In this document: piece by piece, positions 18,282 through 27,690 of the stretch
How positions within the stretch are numbered: the first letter of the stretch is position 1
Layout: every line of letters starts with the position of its first letter
Position numbers and translations under genes: made by a program
The notes under the pieces: generated by a model
Databases searched by the model: none
What the model saw: only the letters and a program-made list of their open reading frames with translations
Told to the model about the DNA's origin: nothing
Assembly (NCBI RefSeq): GCF_001686985.1
Contig: NZ_CP015318.1
Location: forward strand, 2,230,001 to 2,294,000
DNA length: 64,000 nucleotides
Direction of reading: 5' to 3'
Source of the DNA: Mesorhizobium amorphae CCNWGS0123
Lineage (GTDB): Bacteria > Pseudomonadota > Alphaproteobacteria > Rhizobiales > Rhizobiaceae

Positions 18282-18327
18282 AGCCGAAAACCACCGCCTG
18301 ATTCACGGTGGCAGGCACTGTCGGCTT
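18281..18327. terminator. Nested hairpin between convergent E2 and MarR genes
   Basis: AAGCCGA (18281-18287) pairs with TCGGCTT (18321-18327), and an inner CCACCG (18291-18296) pairs with CGGTGG (18306-18311). It begins at the E2 stop and lies before the MarR stop on the other strand, so it could terminate both. There is no clear U-run. Confidence 0.45.
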
Positions 18328-18349
18328 GATTGGGTACGGGCGCCCGGGT

Positions 18350-18856
18350 TCAACTGCCTCGGCGCGCCCGATCGTCGCTGCCTTTCGGCCGCGTCGCGAT
18401 GAGGCCGGCCTCGATGGACCTGAGAAGTGCGATCGCTTCGTCGAGCCCGCTGGCGTCGCCGCCGGCGGCTGCAGAGACGGCGTCGCCCCATTCCTTGCGC
18501 ACCAGGGCGTAGTTGTCGGCCCCGCGCCGCGTGCGGTGGACGCTGACGCCCCGGCGGTCTTGCGGATCGACATGGCGCTCGATCAGTCCCTTGCCTTCCA
18601 GGTCGCGCAGCACCGTGGAGGCATTGGTGCGCTGCAGCCCCGTCGCGGCCGCGATCTGGCTGGGCGTGGCCGAGGCGTGCGCCACCAGATGGCGCATAAC
18701 CATACCCTCCGACTGCGAGAGCAGGAACACCCGCTCATCCCGGTAGCCACGGAACTGGATCTCGCGGGCAATGATGAGGATCAGGTCGGCCAGATCCGCC
18801 CACCGAATAGCCGTGGGCGGGGTTTTGCGTGCGGATGAATCACCGTCGGTTTTCAT
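18350..18856 (-). CDS. MarR-family transcriptional regulator
   Basis: A 168-residue regulator with a winged helix-turn-helix: ATPSQIAAATGLQRTNASTVLRDLEGKGLIERHVDPQDRRGVSVHRT covers the recognition helix and wing, about residues 62-108. Divergent from the MFS exporter at 18950 with a palindromic intergenic region. It probably represses the exporter and itself and is released by a small phenolic or drug-like ligand, as is usual for such pairs; the ligand is not indicated. Confidence 0.88.
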   Translation of the reverse strand: MKTDGDSSARKTPPTAIRWADLADLILIIAREIQFRGYRDERVFLLSQSEGMVMRHLVAHASATPSQIAAATGLQRTNASTVLRDLEGKGLIERHVDPQDRRGVSVHRTRRGADNYALVRKEWGDAVSAAAGGDASGLDEAIALLRSIEAGLIATRPKGSDDRARRGS

Positions 18857-18884
18857 ACCGCGGGAGTTTACAGCCTCCTGTCTG

Positions 18885-18933
18885 GTATGTATATGTGCAT
18901 AATCATTATGTTCACATAACTATGTAGACATAC
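18885..18933. promoter_or_regulatory. Palindromic operator region between marR-like and MFS genes
   Basis: Two nested dyads share one centre: TATGTG (18892-18897) with CACATA (18913-18918), continuing inward as ATAAT/ATTAT, and GTATGT (18885-18890) with ACATAC (18928-18933). It is the only A/T-rich sequence between the divergent starts at 18856 and 18950. This is the position and symmetry expected of MarR dimer sites controlling both genes. Confidence 0.65.
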
Positions 18934-18949
18934 ACATCTGGAGACACGA

Positions 18950-20416
18950 ATGACTCCCGCCTATTCCCCAAACGCGGCCTGGCACTCTCCCCGTTCCATG
19001 GCGCGCGCCGGAGGCCTGCACGGGTTCGGCGTCTACGTGCTGCTCGCCGGCGCCTTCCTGCCGATCGCCGACTTCTTCATCGTCAACGTGGCGCTGCCGA
19101 CGATCGCCGCTTCGCTGAAGGCAACCCCGGCCGCACTTGAGCTGGTGGTGTCCGTCTATGGCGTGGCCTATGCCGCCATGCTGGTGCTGGGCGGCAGGCT
19201 TGGCGATCGTTTCGGCCGCCATAGCCTGTTTCTGGTCGGGCTTTGCGGCTTCATCCTGGCCTCGCTGGCCTGCGGCGTGGCACCCACCATCGACATCCTC
19301 ATCGTGGCCCGCCTGGTCCAGGGCGCAACGGCGGCCATGCTGGTGCCCCAGGTGCTGGCGACTTTCCAGGCGACGCTGGAGGGCGAGCGCAAGACCCGGG
19401 CCATCGCGCTCTATGGCGCGACCTCCGGCATTGCGGCGGTCGTCGGCCAGCTCGCCGGCGGACTGCTGGTCAGCGCCGACCTGTTCGGCACCTCCTGGCG
19501 GCCGATCTTCCTGATCAACATCCCGCTCGGCATCATCGTGTTCTTCGCCTCGCGGCTTGTCGTGCCGGCCAACCGCTCGCCGCACCCGGCCGGCATCGAC
19601 CTGCCCGGCACGGTGCTTTTCGCTGCGACCTTGACCGCACTTCTGGTGCCGCTGACCGAAGGCCATTCGCTCGGCTGGCCTGCCTGGACCAGGATGATGT
19701 TGGCGGCAGCCGTGGTGCTGGCCATCCTGACCGTCATTGTCGAACGGGCTGCCGAGGCACGAGGCGAGGTGCCGTTGCTGCCGCCGTCATTGCTCAAGCT
19801 GCCCTCGATGTCGCGCGGTCTCGCCATGATCACGCTGTTCAGCGTCGGCTTTGGCGCCTTCATGTTCGTCTTTGCGCTCACCGTCCAGAACGGGCTCGGC
19901 GCCAACGCATTCGAAAGCGGCCTCGCCATCCTGCCGATGGCGATCATGTTCTTCATCGGCTCCATGGTCAGCCCGCGCATGATCAACCGCTTCGGACGCG
20001 GCGCCCTGGCGGCGGGCGGCATCGTGCAGGCGCTTGGCCTGGCCCTGCTAGTCGCCATCATGGTCCTGGGCTGGCCGAATGTGAGCCTGATCGAACTGGC
20101 TGTGCCGCTGATGCTGATCGGCGCCGGACAGTCGATGCTGTTTTCAGGATTGTTCCGCGCCGTGCTCGCCGATGTTCCCGCCCACCTGGCGGGCGTCGGC
20201 AGCGGCGTTCTGATCACGCTGCAGCAGTCCGGCCTGGCGCTCGGGGTCGCAACCCTCGGCACGCTCTATCTGGCACTGCAGCCGGCGAGCATTTCGAAGG
20301 CATTTGGTATCGTCATCGCAAGCCAGTTCGCGATCATCGTCGTGCTGGTGCTGTGCTCAGGGCTGCTGCCGCGCTTCACCAGGCACCAGGTCAGCGCCCA
20401 CCCCGTGGAAATGTGA
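18950..20416 (+). CDS. MFS drug/solute exporter, DHA2 (14-helix) type
   Basis: A 488-residue integral membrane protein. Helix 1 carries FLPIADFFIVNVALPTIA, an antiporter-family signature. GGRLGDRFGRHSLF is the loop 2-3 motif, and LVQGATAAMLVPQVLATFQ the motif C region. About 14 hydrophobic helices span to residue 475. It probably extrudes a toxic compound by proton antiport. Start ATG 18950 has a ribosome site, TGGAGA. Regulation by the divergent MarR protein is likely. Confidence 0.9.
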   Translation: MTPAYSPNAAWHSPRSMARAGGLHGFGVYVLLAGAFLPIADFFIVNVALPTIAASLKATPAALELVVSVYGVAYAAMLVLGGRLGDRFGRHSLFLVGLCGFILASLACGVAPTIDILIVARLVQGATAAMLVPQVLATFQATLEGERKTRAIALYGATSGIAAVVGQLAGGLLVSADLFGTSWRPIFLINIPLGIIVFFASRLVVPANRSPHPAGIDLPGTVLFAATLTALLVPLTEGHSLGWPAWTRMMLAAAVVLAILTVIVERAAEARGEVPLLPPSLLKLPSMSRGLAMITLFSVGFGAFMFVFALTVQNGLGANAFESGLAILPMAIMFFIGSMVSPRMINRFGRGALAAGGIVQALGLALLVAIMVLGWPNVSLIELAVPLMLIGAGQSMLFSGLFRAVLADVPAHLAGVGSGVLITLQQSGLALGVATLGTLYLALQPASISKAFGIVIASQFAIIVVLVLCSGLLPRFTRHQVSAHPVEM

Positions 20417-20435
20417 TTCCTCGGCGCCCGGGCGA

Positions 20436-21443
20436 TCAGCGAGACGCTCGCCCGCGGCCGTCGGCCACGACGCAGCCGCTCGGCGGGTCCCTGCCGTTTA
20501 GCACCACGATCACGCATTGCGCCGCAACCATGTTTGTGCGCGCCAGCCCTTCGACCGAGGAGGCCGCCGAATGCGGCGAGGCCACGACGTTGGGCAGCGC
20601 GACCAATTCGTCGGACACGGATCTGTAGCCAGGGTCGGTCTCGCTCAAGAACACATCGAGGCCGGCGCCGGCGATCGTGCCGCCCTTCAGCGCCTCGAGG
20701 AGATCCCGATCCTCGACCAGGCCGCCTCTTGCCGTATTGATCAGCACTGCCGTCGGTTTCATCAGCGCCAGCGTGTCTTTGTTGATCAGGTTGCGTGTCG
20801 TCGCTGAGAGCGGGGCATGAAGGCTGACATAGTCGCTGTCGCGAAGCAGCGTCTCGACATCGACATAGGTGATGCCGTTCGCTTCGGCATAGGCTTCATC
20901 CACCGTCCGGGCGGACACCAGGATGCGCGCTTCAAAACCCTTGAGCCGCTGGACCACGTTGCGGCCGATGCGACCGAGGCCGATCAGGCCGACCGTCTTG
21001 CGGTACAGATCCGAGCTGATCAAGATCGTCCAGTTGCCGGCAACCATGTTCATCTGTGTCTCGCGCAGCCGCCGGCCGACGGCCAGCATGAGCCCAAGCG
21101 CATGGTCGGCCACCGAGGCATCGTTGCCGCCGGCGGCGATCGTCACCACGCGGCCGAGCGCACGGGCAGCCTCGACATCGACACGTTCGTAGCCGACGCC
21201 GCGGCGTGCCACGATCTTGAGTTCGGGCAAAGCCTCGAGCAATTCCCGCGTCACCCGCGCATGGCCGACGATCCATGCGTCGGCGCCGCTCAGGATACCC
21301 ACCAGTTGGTCGTGCGTGAGGTGCCCGTCGCCCTCGACCTTGGAGGATTCGGCAATGTCGACCTCGCAACCATTCGCCCGCAGATAGGCAGTCGTCTCGT
21401 CATCGAAGAAGCGCTGGGTGACGACGACGCGAGGGATGGTCAT
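20436..21443 (-). CDS. D-2-hydroxyacid dehydrogenase (D-isomer-specific, NAD-dependent)
   Basis: A 335-residue cytoplasmic enzyme interconverting a 2-hydroxyacid and a 2-oxoacid. The NAD motif is GLGRIGRNVVQRL near residue 152. The catalytic Arg is in NTARGGLVEDRDLL, Glu in the segment following GAGLDVFLSETDPG, and His in SPHSAAS. ATG 21443 is chosen (MTIPRVVVTQRF, GGAG upstream) over the frame start at 21482. It is the last gene of a minus-strand operon, about 100 bp after the SDR. Substrate unknown. Confidence 0.88.
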   Translation of the reverse strand: MTIPRVVVTQRFFDDETTAYLRANGCEVDIAESSKVEGDGHLTHDQLVGILSGADAWIVGHARVTRELLEALPELKIVARRGVGYERVDVEAARALGRVVTIAAGGNDASVADHALGLMLAVGRRLRETQMNMVAGNWTILISSDLYRKTVGLIGLGRIGRNVVQRLKGFEARILVSARTVDEAYAEANGITYVDVETLLRDSDYVSLHAPLSATTRNLINKDTLALMKPTAVLINTARGGLVEDRDLLEALKGGTIAGAGLDVFLSETDPGYRSVSDELVALPNVVASPHSAASSVEGLARTNMVAAQCVIVVLNGRDPPSGCVVADGRGRASR

Positions 21444-21546
21444 GGGATGCTCCGAAAGTGCCGAGCAAGCGCGCTTGCGCAAGAGATCTCAGTTGATCGC
21501 CTGCCATGAAGCGACAGGAAAGATCAAGCCTGGTTTAGGTCTTCCG

Positions 21547-22320
21547 TCAGCCAGCCATCCAGCCGCCGTCAACCATCAAATTGATGCCGGTGACGTAGCT
21601 TGCCATGTCGCTGGCGAGGAACAAGGCGGCGCCCGCCACATCGTTCGGGCTGCCGAGCCTCGGCCAGGGTGTGCGCTGCCGTGAATAGTCGAGCGCGTCG
21701 GGGTCGTTGGCGACACCCGGCTTGCCGGTGATGATCTTGCCGGGCGCGATCGCGTTGCAGACGATTAGGTCGTCGGCGTGGTCGACCGCGATCTGCCGCG
21801 TCATCTGCACGATGCCGCCCTTGCTCACCGAATAGGGAAAATCGCCGGGGCAGGCGACCATGCCGTGCTGTGACGAGATGTTGATGATGCGGCCGCGCAA
21901 GTCATTGACGGGTTCCTGGGCGAGCATCTGCATGACGGCGCGTTTGCAGCAATGGAAGAAGCCCGTCAGGTTGACGCCGATGACGCGGCTCCATTGCTCC
22001 GGCGATGTCTCGATGAGGTTGGTGCTGGTGTAGATCGCCGCGTTGTTGACCATGACGTCGAGCCGTCCGAAGCGGGTGACGGTGGCAGTGACCAGCGCAT
22101 CGACGGCGTTCCAGTCGGAAATGTCCGTCGCGATATGCAGCGCCGTCCCGCCGCTCGATTCGATCAGGGCGGCGGTGCTCTGGCCACCCTCGATCGGCAA
22201 TTCGACCGTGTCGGCGATGACGACGCAGGCGCCTTCCGCCGCGAACTTCAAGGCGATCGCCCGGCCAATGCCGGAGCTGGCGCCGGTGACGATGGCGATC
22301 TTTTTCGCAAGCAGGGCCAT
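21547..22320 (-). CDS. Short-chain dehydrogenase/reductase (SDR)
   Basis: A 257-residue classical SDR. The cofactor motif TGASSGIGRAIALKF is at residue 12, NNAA at about 90, the catalytic Ser in NISSQHG, and YSVSKGG (Tyr and Lys) near 160. It ends VDGGWMAG, typical of glucose-dehydrogenase or 3-oxoacyl-reductase-like members. It would oxidise or reduce a hydroxyl group in the pathway encoded by this minus-strand operon. Ten bases separate it from the upstream amidohydrolase. Confidence 0.9.
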   Translation of the reverse strand: MALLAKKIAIVTGASSGIGRAIALKFAAEGACVVIADTVELPIEGGQSTAALIESSGGTALHIATDISDWNAVDALVTATVTRFGRLDVMVNNAAIYTSTNLIETSPEQWSRVIGVNLTGFFHCCKRAVMQMLAQEPVNDLRGRIINISSQHGMVACPGDFPYSVSKGGIVQMTRQIAVDHADDLIVCNAIAPGKIITGKPGVANDPDALDYSRQRTPWPRLGSPNDVAGAALFLASDMASYVTGINLMVDGGWMAG

Positions 22321-22330
22321 GGTGTCTTCC

Positions 22331-23665
22331 TCAGCTTTCCCGGGTGACGATCTTTCCCTGCGCCGGGCCGACGAGCTTCTGGTTGCGCACGATCTCGTGG
22401 CCGCGCAGGAAGACGCTGGTCAGCCGCGCCTTGACCGTCCAGCCGTCGAATGGCGTGTAAGCCGCGCGGGAAACCTGCTCCGCATTCGAGATGGAACTGG
22501 ATTGTCGCGGGTCGACGATCAGCATGTCGGCGTCATAGCCGGCGGCGATGCGGCCCTTGCGCCGGCCGAGCCCGAAGCGCTCCGCCGGATTGCGGGCGCA
22601 CAGGCGCACCACATCGGGCAGCGTGATCAGCCCGTCGTCGACAAGTTTCAGCATGGTCTGCAGCAGCGTCTGCAGTCCCGGCATGCCGCCCGGAATGTCG
22701 GCGAAAGCCGCGTAGCTCGCTGCCTTTTCGGCCGGCGCATGCGGTGCGTGATCGGTCGCGACGATATCGATCAGCCCGGCGCCGAGCGCTGCGCGCAAGG
22801 CTTCGACGTCCTGCCGCGATCGCAGGGGCGGCGAGCCCTTCAGCCTGGCGCCTTGCGTTTCATAGTCGTCGGCGCTGAAGAACAGGTTCTGCGGCGTCGT
22901 CTCGACACTGGTATCCGCCCTGTCGCGCAGCCGGCTCCACGCCTCCACGCCCAGTTCCGAGTTGATCTGCCGGACATGAATGCGCGTCCCCGTCCTGGCG
23001 GCGGCAAGAACCGCCCGCCTGATGCCGCCGGCTTCCGCCTGCGGCGGCCGGCTGTCGAGGAAGGCCGCGATGGTTCCCCCCAAATTGCGTTCGATGCTGC
23101 TGGTCAGCATGGATTGATCGCCCGGCGAAATGCCGATCAGCGTGTCGGCCCCAGCGAAACTCCGCAGAGCGCCGGCGACCGCATCGAAGGTAGGAAACAG
23201 GAAGTCTTCGGGCACATCGGCGGTGAACAATTCGAACGACACCGGTGCGAGGTCGAGCAGGCCGGGGATCAACGACAAGTCGCGGCTGATCACGGCCTGC
23301 AAGCCGACATCGACATGGATACGGCCGTCGGCCATCGCCATCTTGTCGGCAAGCTGCCCGGCGCTGGCCGTCCACGGCTCGTCGGTAGGCATATCGAGCA
23401 CTGTCGTCACGCCGCCAAGGGCCGCGGCATGCGTGCCGGAGGAGAAATCCTCCTTGTGCGTGAGCCCGGGTTCGCGCAGATGCGCATGCGCGTCGACCAG
23501 GCCGGGCAGCAGCAGGCTGCCCGAGGCGTCCAGCACCGTCTTCGCTTCCGCTCTTTCGCCAGGTGGAATGACCGCCGCGATCTTGCCGTCGGTGATGCCG
23601 ACGTCGCGCCGGTCGGGCCCATCGGCGTTGACCACGGTGGCTCCGCGGATAAGCGTCTCGAACAT
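22331..23665 (-). CDS. Dihydroorotase/allantoinase-like amidohydrolase
   Basis: A 444-residue cyclic amidohydrolase. The N-terminal beta-domain (FETLIRGATVVNADG) precedes the metal motif DAHAHLREPG near residue 58. IVATDHAPHAP carries the late Asp/His, and a C-terminal beta-domain follows (GYDADMLIVDPRQ). It opens a cyclic amide ring such as dihydroorotate, allantoin or a hydantoin; the exact ring is not evident. The family can use a carbamylated lysine, not clearly located here. Next to a PuuE-type deacetylase, which supports a ureide or related N-heterocycle pathway. Confidence 0.85.
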   Translation of the reverse strand: MFETLIRGATVVNADGPDRRDVGITDGKIAAVIPPGERAEAKTVLDASGSLLLPGLVDAHAHLREPGLTHKEDFSSGTHAAALGGVTTVLDMPTDEPWTASAGQLADKMAMADGRIHVDVGLQAVISRDLSLIPGLLDLAPVSFELFTADVPEDFLFPTFDAVAGALRSFAGADTLIGISPGDQSMLTSSIERNLGGTIAAFLDSRPPQAEAGGIRRAVLAAARTGTRIHVRQINSELGVEAWSRLRDRADTSVETTPQNLFFSADDYETQGARLKGSPPLRSRQDVEALRAALGAGLIDIVATDHAPHAPAEKAASYAAFADIPGGMPGLQTLLQTMLKLVDDGLITLPDVVRLCARNPAERFGLGRRKGRIAAGYDADMLIVDPRQSSSISNAEQVSRAAYTPFDGWTVKARLTSVFLRGHEIVRNQKLVGPAQGKIVTRES

Positions 23666-23680
23666 GCCGCTTTGCTTCCG

Positions 23681-24604
23681 TCAGCCATGCTGCTCAAAGC
23701 GCGCATGGTTCTCGAGCCAGAAGCGCGCGATGTCCTCGCGGCGCATGAAGGCGGCCGCGGGTTTGCTCTTCACGTGCTCGATCACCTCGCGCAGTCCGGA
23801 TGCCCGGTTGGGCTGGCCCATCCAGCGGGCGTGGATGCCGATCGTCAGCATGCGGCCGCCGGTCTCGTCGGCTTCGTCGAGCATGTAGTCGATCGCCGAG
23901 CGGCAATCCTCGGCAAAGTCGCGCGGATTGCTGTAGCCCGGCGCCACCAGATAGCGGCTGTCGTTGAGGGCCTTGGAATAGGGCACGACCAGGATCTCCG
24001 TGCCCTGATGGTCGAGGAAATAGGGCAGGTCGTCATTGCAGGGATCGGAGTGGTAGAGGAAGCCGCCTTCCCGCACCAGCAGGTCGCGCGTGTTGACGCT
24101 CGGAAATGAGCGGCAGTTCCAGCCCAAGGGCCGCCTGCCCATCAGTCTCTCGTAGAGCGCGATCGCCTCGTGCAACTGGCGCTCTTCCTCGCTGCGCTCC
24201 ATCGTCGTGTAGTCGATCCAGCGCAGGCCGTGGCCGAGCAGGTCATGTCCGCGCGCATTCATCCATTCGACCACCGCCGGATTGCGCTCAAGGGCGATGG
24301 CGCAGGCGGAGATGGTGACCGGAATGTCGTAGCGGTCGAACAGCCGCGCCAGCCGCCACACGCCGGCGCGGCTGCCATATTCGAAATGCGTCTCGGTGCC
24401 GAGGTCGCGCACCGGCGGGCTGCTGGCGAGATTGTACTCGCCCCAATTGTCGTTGCGGCCGTCCTCGAGCCAGGAATACTCCGAGCCTTCCTCGTAGTTG
24501 AGCACCAGGTTGACGGCGAGCTTGACGCCGCCCGGCCAGGTCACGAAAGGCAGGCGCGGACCGTAACCTACGAAGTCGCGCGGCTGCTGGTGATCGGTCG
24601 GCAT
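23681..24604 (-). CDS. Polysaccharide-deacetylase-fold protein, PuuE allantoinase type
   Basis: A 307-residue NodB-fold protein of the PuuE subgroup. It begins RDFVGYGPRLPFVTWPGG, a subgroup hallmark, then VNLVLNYEEGSEYS and GHDLLGHGLRWIDYT in the active-site region. The family includes metal-independent allantoinase as well as polysaccharide deacetylases. Association with the dihydroorotase-like gene suggests a ring-opening or amide-hydrolysing role. It is paralogous to 47143-48048. Confidence 0.87.
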   Translation of the reverse strand: MPTDHQQPRDFVGYGPRLPFVTWPGGVKLAVNLVLNYEEGSEYSWLEDGRNDNWGEYNLASSPPVRDLGTETHFEYGSRAGVWRLARLFDRYDIPVTISACAIALERNPAVVEWMNARGHDLLGHGLRWIDYTTMERSEEERQLHEAIALYERLMGRRPLGWNCRSFPSVNTRDLLVREGGFLYHSDPCNDDLPYFLDHQGTEILVVPYSKALNDSRYLVAPGYSNPRDFAEDCRSAIDYMLDEADETGGRMLTIGIHARWMGQPNRASGLREVIEHVKSKPAAAFMRREDIARFWLENHARFEQHG

Positions 24605-24616
24605 CTTCTGTCCTCC

Positions 24617-25633
24617 TCAGGCTTCGTTGGCGGCGATCCAGTCCATGTAGTCGTGGAAGGCCCGCTTGGCCGGTCTCGGCCGCCAGTCCGTGTCCCGCTC
24701 GATCCGGGCAAGGTCGTATTCGCCCCACATGCCGGTCTTTAGCGCGGCGTTCATGACGATATTCGCTCCCTCGGTCGGGCTGATTTCGGCCCTCAGGCCC
24801 GGAACACGCTCGGCCGCCCAGTCGATGAAGTCGCCGACCGTCGTCGTCGTGCCGCTGCCGATATTGTAGTGCCGGTAGCGCAGGCTTTTGGCATCGAGCA
24901 GCGCCATGATCGCCTTGGCGACGTCGCTCGACAGCACATAGTCGCCGAGCGGCTCAAGACTGTTCGGCCGGATTGTCTCGCCGTTGAGCGCCATATGCGC
25001 GACACGGTTCGGCAGATGGCGCACGTTGCGGCTGCCGGTGACGCGGTCCATCGGGCCGTAGATCGATGACAGCCTGACTGAAATGGCCGAAAGGCCGAAC
25101 AGGTCGGCGTAGCGGTTGGTGACCATCTCGGCAGCGAATTTCGAGATGCCGTAGAGCGTCAGCGGCGCGACATAGCCGTCCTCGGGCAGCGGCTCGCCGT
25201 TCCAGTCCGGCCCATTGTGCCGATAGACCGAACCGGAGCTGACATAGACGAAGCGTTTGATGCCGGGCCGGCCGCGCGCCCATTCCAGCATGCGCACCGT
25301 GCCCATCAGATTGACGTCGACGATATGAGCCGGATCATGGGCCTCCGGCTGCATCTGCGGGTCGCTGGGGCGCGAATTCGGCGTCACCGTCGCGCCGTGG
25401 ACGATGGCGCTGATGTTATGTGCATCGAGCACGGCTGCCCAGGCGGAAGGCTCCAGTATGTCCGCCGTCAGCACGGTCAGGCGGTCGCGCACCGGGGCAA
25501 AGAATGCCTCCGCGATCGCGTCGAGGCTGGAGCGGTCGAGGATGACGGCGCGGGCTTGCGGATCGCGGTCCAGCCATTCGCGCGCGACCACGCTCATGAC
25601 AAAGCCGGTACCACCGGTGACGAGCAGCGTCAT
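24617..25633 (-). CDS. NAD-dependent epimerase/dehydratase (extended SDR)
   Basis: A 338-residue extended SDR. The cofactor loop is TGGTGFVMSVV, in which the third glycine of GxxGxxG is replaced by Met. Catalytic SSGSVY and YGISKFAAEM (Tyr and Lys) are intact at about 128 and 160. It probably oxidises or epimerises a nucleotide-free sugar or a hydroxyacid. It sits inside the minus-strand operon, 12 bases from the deacetylase. Confidence 0.87.
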   Translation of the reverse strand: MTLLVTGGTGFVMSVVAREWLDRDPQARAVILDRSSLDAIAEAFFAPVRDRLTVLTADILEPSAWAAVLDAHNISAIVHGATVTPNSRPSDPQMQPEAHDPAHIVDVNLMGTVRMLEWARGRPGIKRFVYVSSGSVYRHNGPDWNGEPLPEDGYVAPLTLYGISKFAAEMVTNRYADLFGLSAISVRLSSIYGPMDRVTGSRNVRHLPNRVAHMALNGETIRPNSLEPLGDYVLSSDVAKAIMALLDAKSLRYRHYNIGSGTTTTVGDFIDWAAERVPGLRAEISPTEGANIVMNAALKTGMWGEYDLARIERDTDWRPRPAKRAFHDYMDWIAANEA

Positions 25634-25669
25634 GGGAACTCCTTTGAAATTGAGCGAGTAGAGTCGGGA

Positions 25670-26437
25670 TCAGCGCGTCGCATAGCCGCCATCCACGAGC
25701 ATGTCGGAACCGGTGACGAAGGACGCGTCCGACGACAGCAGGAAGGCCGCCGCCGCGGCGATCTCGTCCGGCTCCGCGATCCTGCCGAGCAGATGGGCGG
25801 GGCCGAGACCTGCATTGGCCGCATCGAAGTCCGGAAATCTGCGCAGCAGCCGCGTCGTCGCCACTGCGCCCGGCGACAGGCTGTTGACGCGGACCTTGTC
25901 GGGCGCGTGGTCGACCGCCATCGCCTTGGCGAGATGGATCAGCCCGGCCTTGGCGGCGCAGTAAGCGACGGCCCTGGTGGTGGCGACGCGTCCGAATTGC
26001 GAGCCGATGAACACCACCGAGCCGCCGCCGCCTGCGGCGATCAATGGCACCGCGAACTTGCTCATCAGGAACGCGCCGGTCAGGCTGACGTCGAGTTCGC
26101 GTCGCCAGGCACTCTCATCGAGATCGACCACGGTGGCGTTCGTCGACGGCGCGGCCGCATTGTGCACCAGCCCATCCAGCCGGCCGAAGCGCTCCTTGGC
26201 GATGTCGACGGCGCTGCTGGCGGAGAGGGCGTCGGTCACATCGCAGCGGCAGGCGACCGCCGCAGCGCCAAGCCCGTCGGCAAGGGCCCGCGCCGCCCCG
26301 GCATCATGGTCGGCACAAACCACGCTTGCGCCTTCGGCAACGCAGCGCTGCGCGATGGCCGCGCCAATGCCGCTCGCGGCGCCCGCGATCAGGACGACCT
26401 TGTCTTTCAGGCGGTTCGTTGCGGGATTGTTCGTCAT
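25670..26437 (-). CDS. Short-chain dehydrogenase/reductase (SDR)
   Basis: A 255-residue classical SDR with cofactor motif AGAASGIGAAIAQRC near 18, NAA at about 93, and YCAAKAGLIHLAK with catalytic Tyr/Lys near 158. It ends VDGGYATR. The stop of the MFS gene and this start share base 26437, so the two are translationally coupled, suggesting the enzyme acts on the imported compound. Confidence 0.9.
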   Translation of the reverse strand: MTNNPATNRLKDKVVLIAGAASGIGAAIAQRCVAEGASVVCADHDAGAARALADGLGAAAVACRCDVTDALSASSAVDIAKERFGRLDGLVHNAAAPSTNATVVDLDESAWRRELDVSLTGAFLMSKFAVPLIAAGGGGSVVFIGSQFGRVATTRAVAYCAAKAGLIHLAKAMAVDHAPDKVRVNSLSPGAVATTRLLRRFPDFDAANAGLGPAHLLGRIAEPDEIAAAAAFLLSSDASFVTGSDMLVDGGYATR

Positions 26438-27690
26438 CAGACCTGGTCCTCGACAGCTTGCGCGATCGGCGTCGCGACCGGCCGGCGCAGAAGATTGTAG
26501 CAGGCCGCGAGCGTGACCAGCACCGCGCCGCCGCCGAGCAGCAGGAACATCGCCGGCGGTCCGATATGCGCCATCAATCCGGCGGCGACGCCCGGTGTCG
26601 CGACATTGCCGATCGAATAGAGCAGGAGCAGCGTGCCGGACGCGGCGACCATGTGCCGGCTATGGAGTTGCGATGCGCCGAACGCCATGGCCACCGGATA
26701 GATCGTCAGCGCCGTGGCGCCATAGACGAAGAACAGCACGAACAGTAGCGGCACCGAAAGGGTGCCGACCCAGGCGATCATGGCGCAGGCTGTCACCGAT
26801 ACCAGCCCCTGCACCAGAAGTATCAGGCGTCGGTCAAGGCGGTCCGACAGCCAGCCGACCGGGGTCTGCGCGACCATGCCGGCAATGCTTATCGTGGTCA
26901 CCAGCCAGACCGTCGCCGACGCCGACAATCCGATCTGCGTCCCATAGATCGGCGTCAGCACGAAGACGTTCATGTTGGTGATGCCGCCCTGGAAAATGGC
27001 GACCACCGTCACCGGGGCCAGCCGGAACAGCGCCAGAGGCCCGAGCCGCCTGTCGACCTTTGCGCCGGCTTCCGGAGCCGGATCGGCCGTCACCGAAGGC
27101 AGCGCCGGCCAGCGCAGCCCGGCGAATTTCGGCACGAACGCCAACAGCACCGTTGCCGCCGCGACCGAAAACAGATGCGACGACTGCGGACCGACCAGCG
27201 CGACAAGCACCTGTCCGAGCAGCACCGCGATCGCCGTCGTCAGCATGTAGATCGAGAACATCGTGCCGCGATTGTGCTGCTCGGCATAGAGGTTGATCCA
27301 GCTCTCGCAGATCACGAACATCGAGGCCATCGACATGCCGCCGAGCAGCCGGAAGCAGAACCAGCTCGGCACGAAATCGGTGAAGACGAAGCCCGCCGCC
27401 GACAGCAGCGCGGTTGCCAGGATCAGCAGGAATGTCCGCTCATGGCCGTAGCGGGCGACCAGTGGGCGCGTGATCAGGCATCCGATCAGGAAGCCGACCG
27501 GATAGGCGGTGAGCACGATCTGCACGATTTCGGGGGCGATGCCGGGCTTGCCGAGGTAGAACGATACTGCGGTCGTCAGCATGGCGCTGCCGATGCAGGC
27601 AAGACAGACGCTGGCCATGATCGGCAGCATGGCGCGGGAGCGCTCGGCGTTCCGCCACAAGTGCATCGCGGATTGAGCGACCGATCCCAT
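26437..27690 (-). CDS. MFS transporter (YcaD-like)
   Basis: About 417 residues, 12 hydrophobic helices, with the loop motif ITRPLVARYGHERTF and a second-half repeat VGWLSDRLDRRLI. The open frame runs on to 27870, but the extra 60 residues are Arg/Ser-rich and lack membrane character. ATG 27690 is the best start before the first helix, although its ribosome site is poor. It heads the seven-gene minus-strand operon down to 20436 and presumably imports or exports its substrate. Confidence 0.85.
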   Translation of the reverse strand: MGSVAQSAMHLWRNAERSRAMLPIMASVCLACIGSAMLTTAVSFYLGKPGIAPEIVQIVLTAYPVGFLIGCLITRPLVARYGHERTFLLILATALLSAAGFVFTDFVPSWFCFRLLGGMSMASMFVICESWINLYAEQHNRGTMFSIYMLTTAIAVLLGQVLVALVGPQSSHLFSVAAATVLLAFVPKFAGLRWPALPSVTADPAPEAGAKVDRRLGPLALFRLAPVTVVAIFQGGITNMNVFVLTPIYGTQIGLSASATVWLVTTISIAGMVAQTPVGWLSDRLDRRLILLVQGLVSVTACAMIAWVGTLSVPLLFVLFFVYGATALTIYPVAMAFGASQLHSRHMVAASGTLLLLYSIGNVATPGVAAGLMAHIGPPAMFLLLGGGAVLVTLAACYNLLRRPVATPIAQAVEDQV

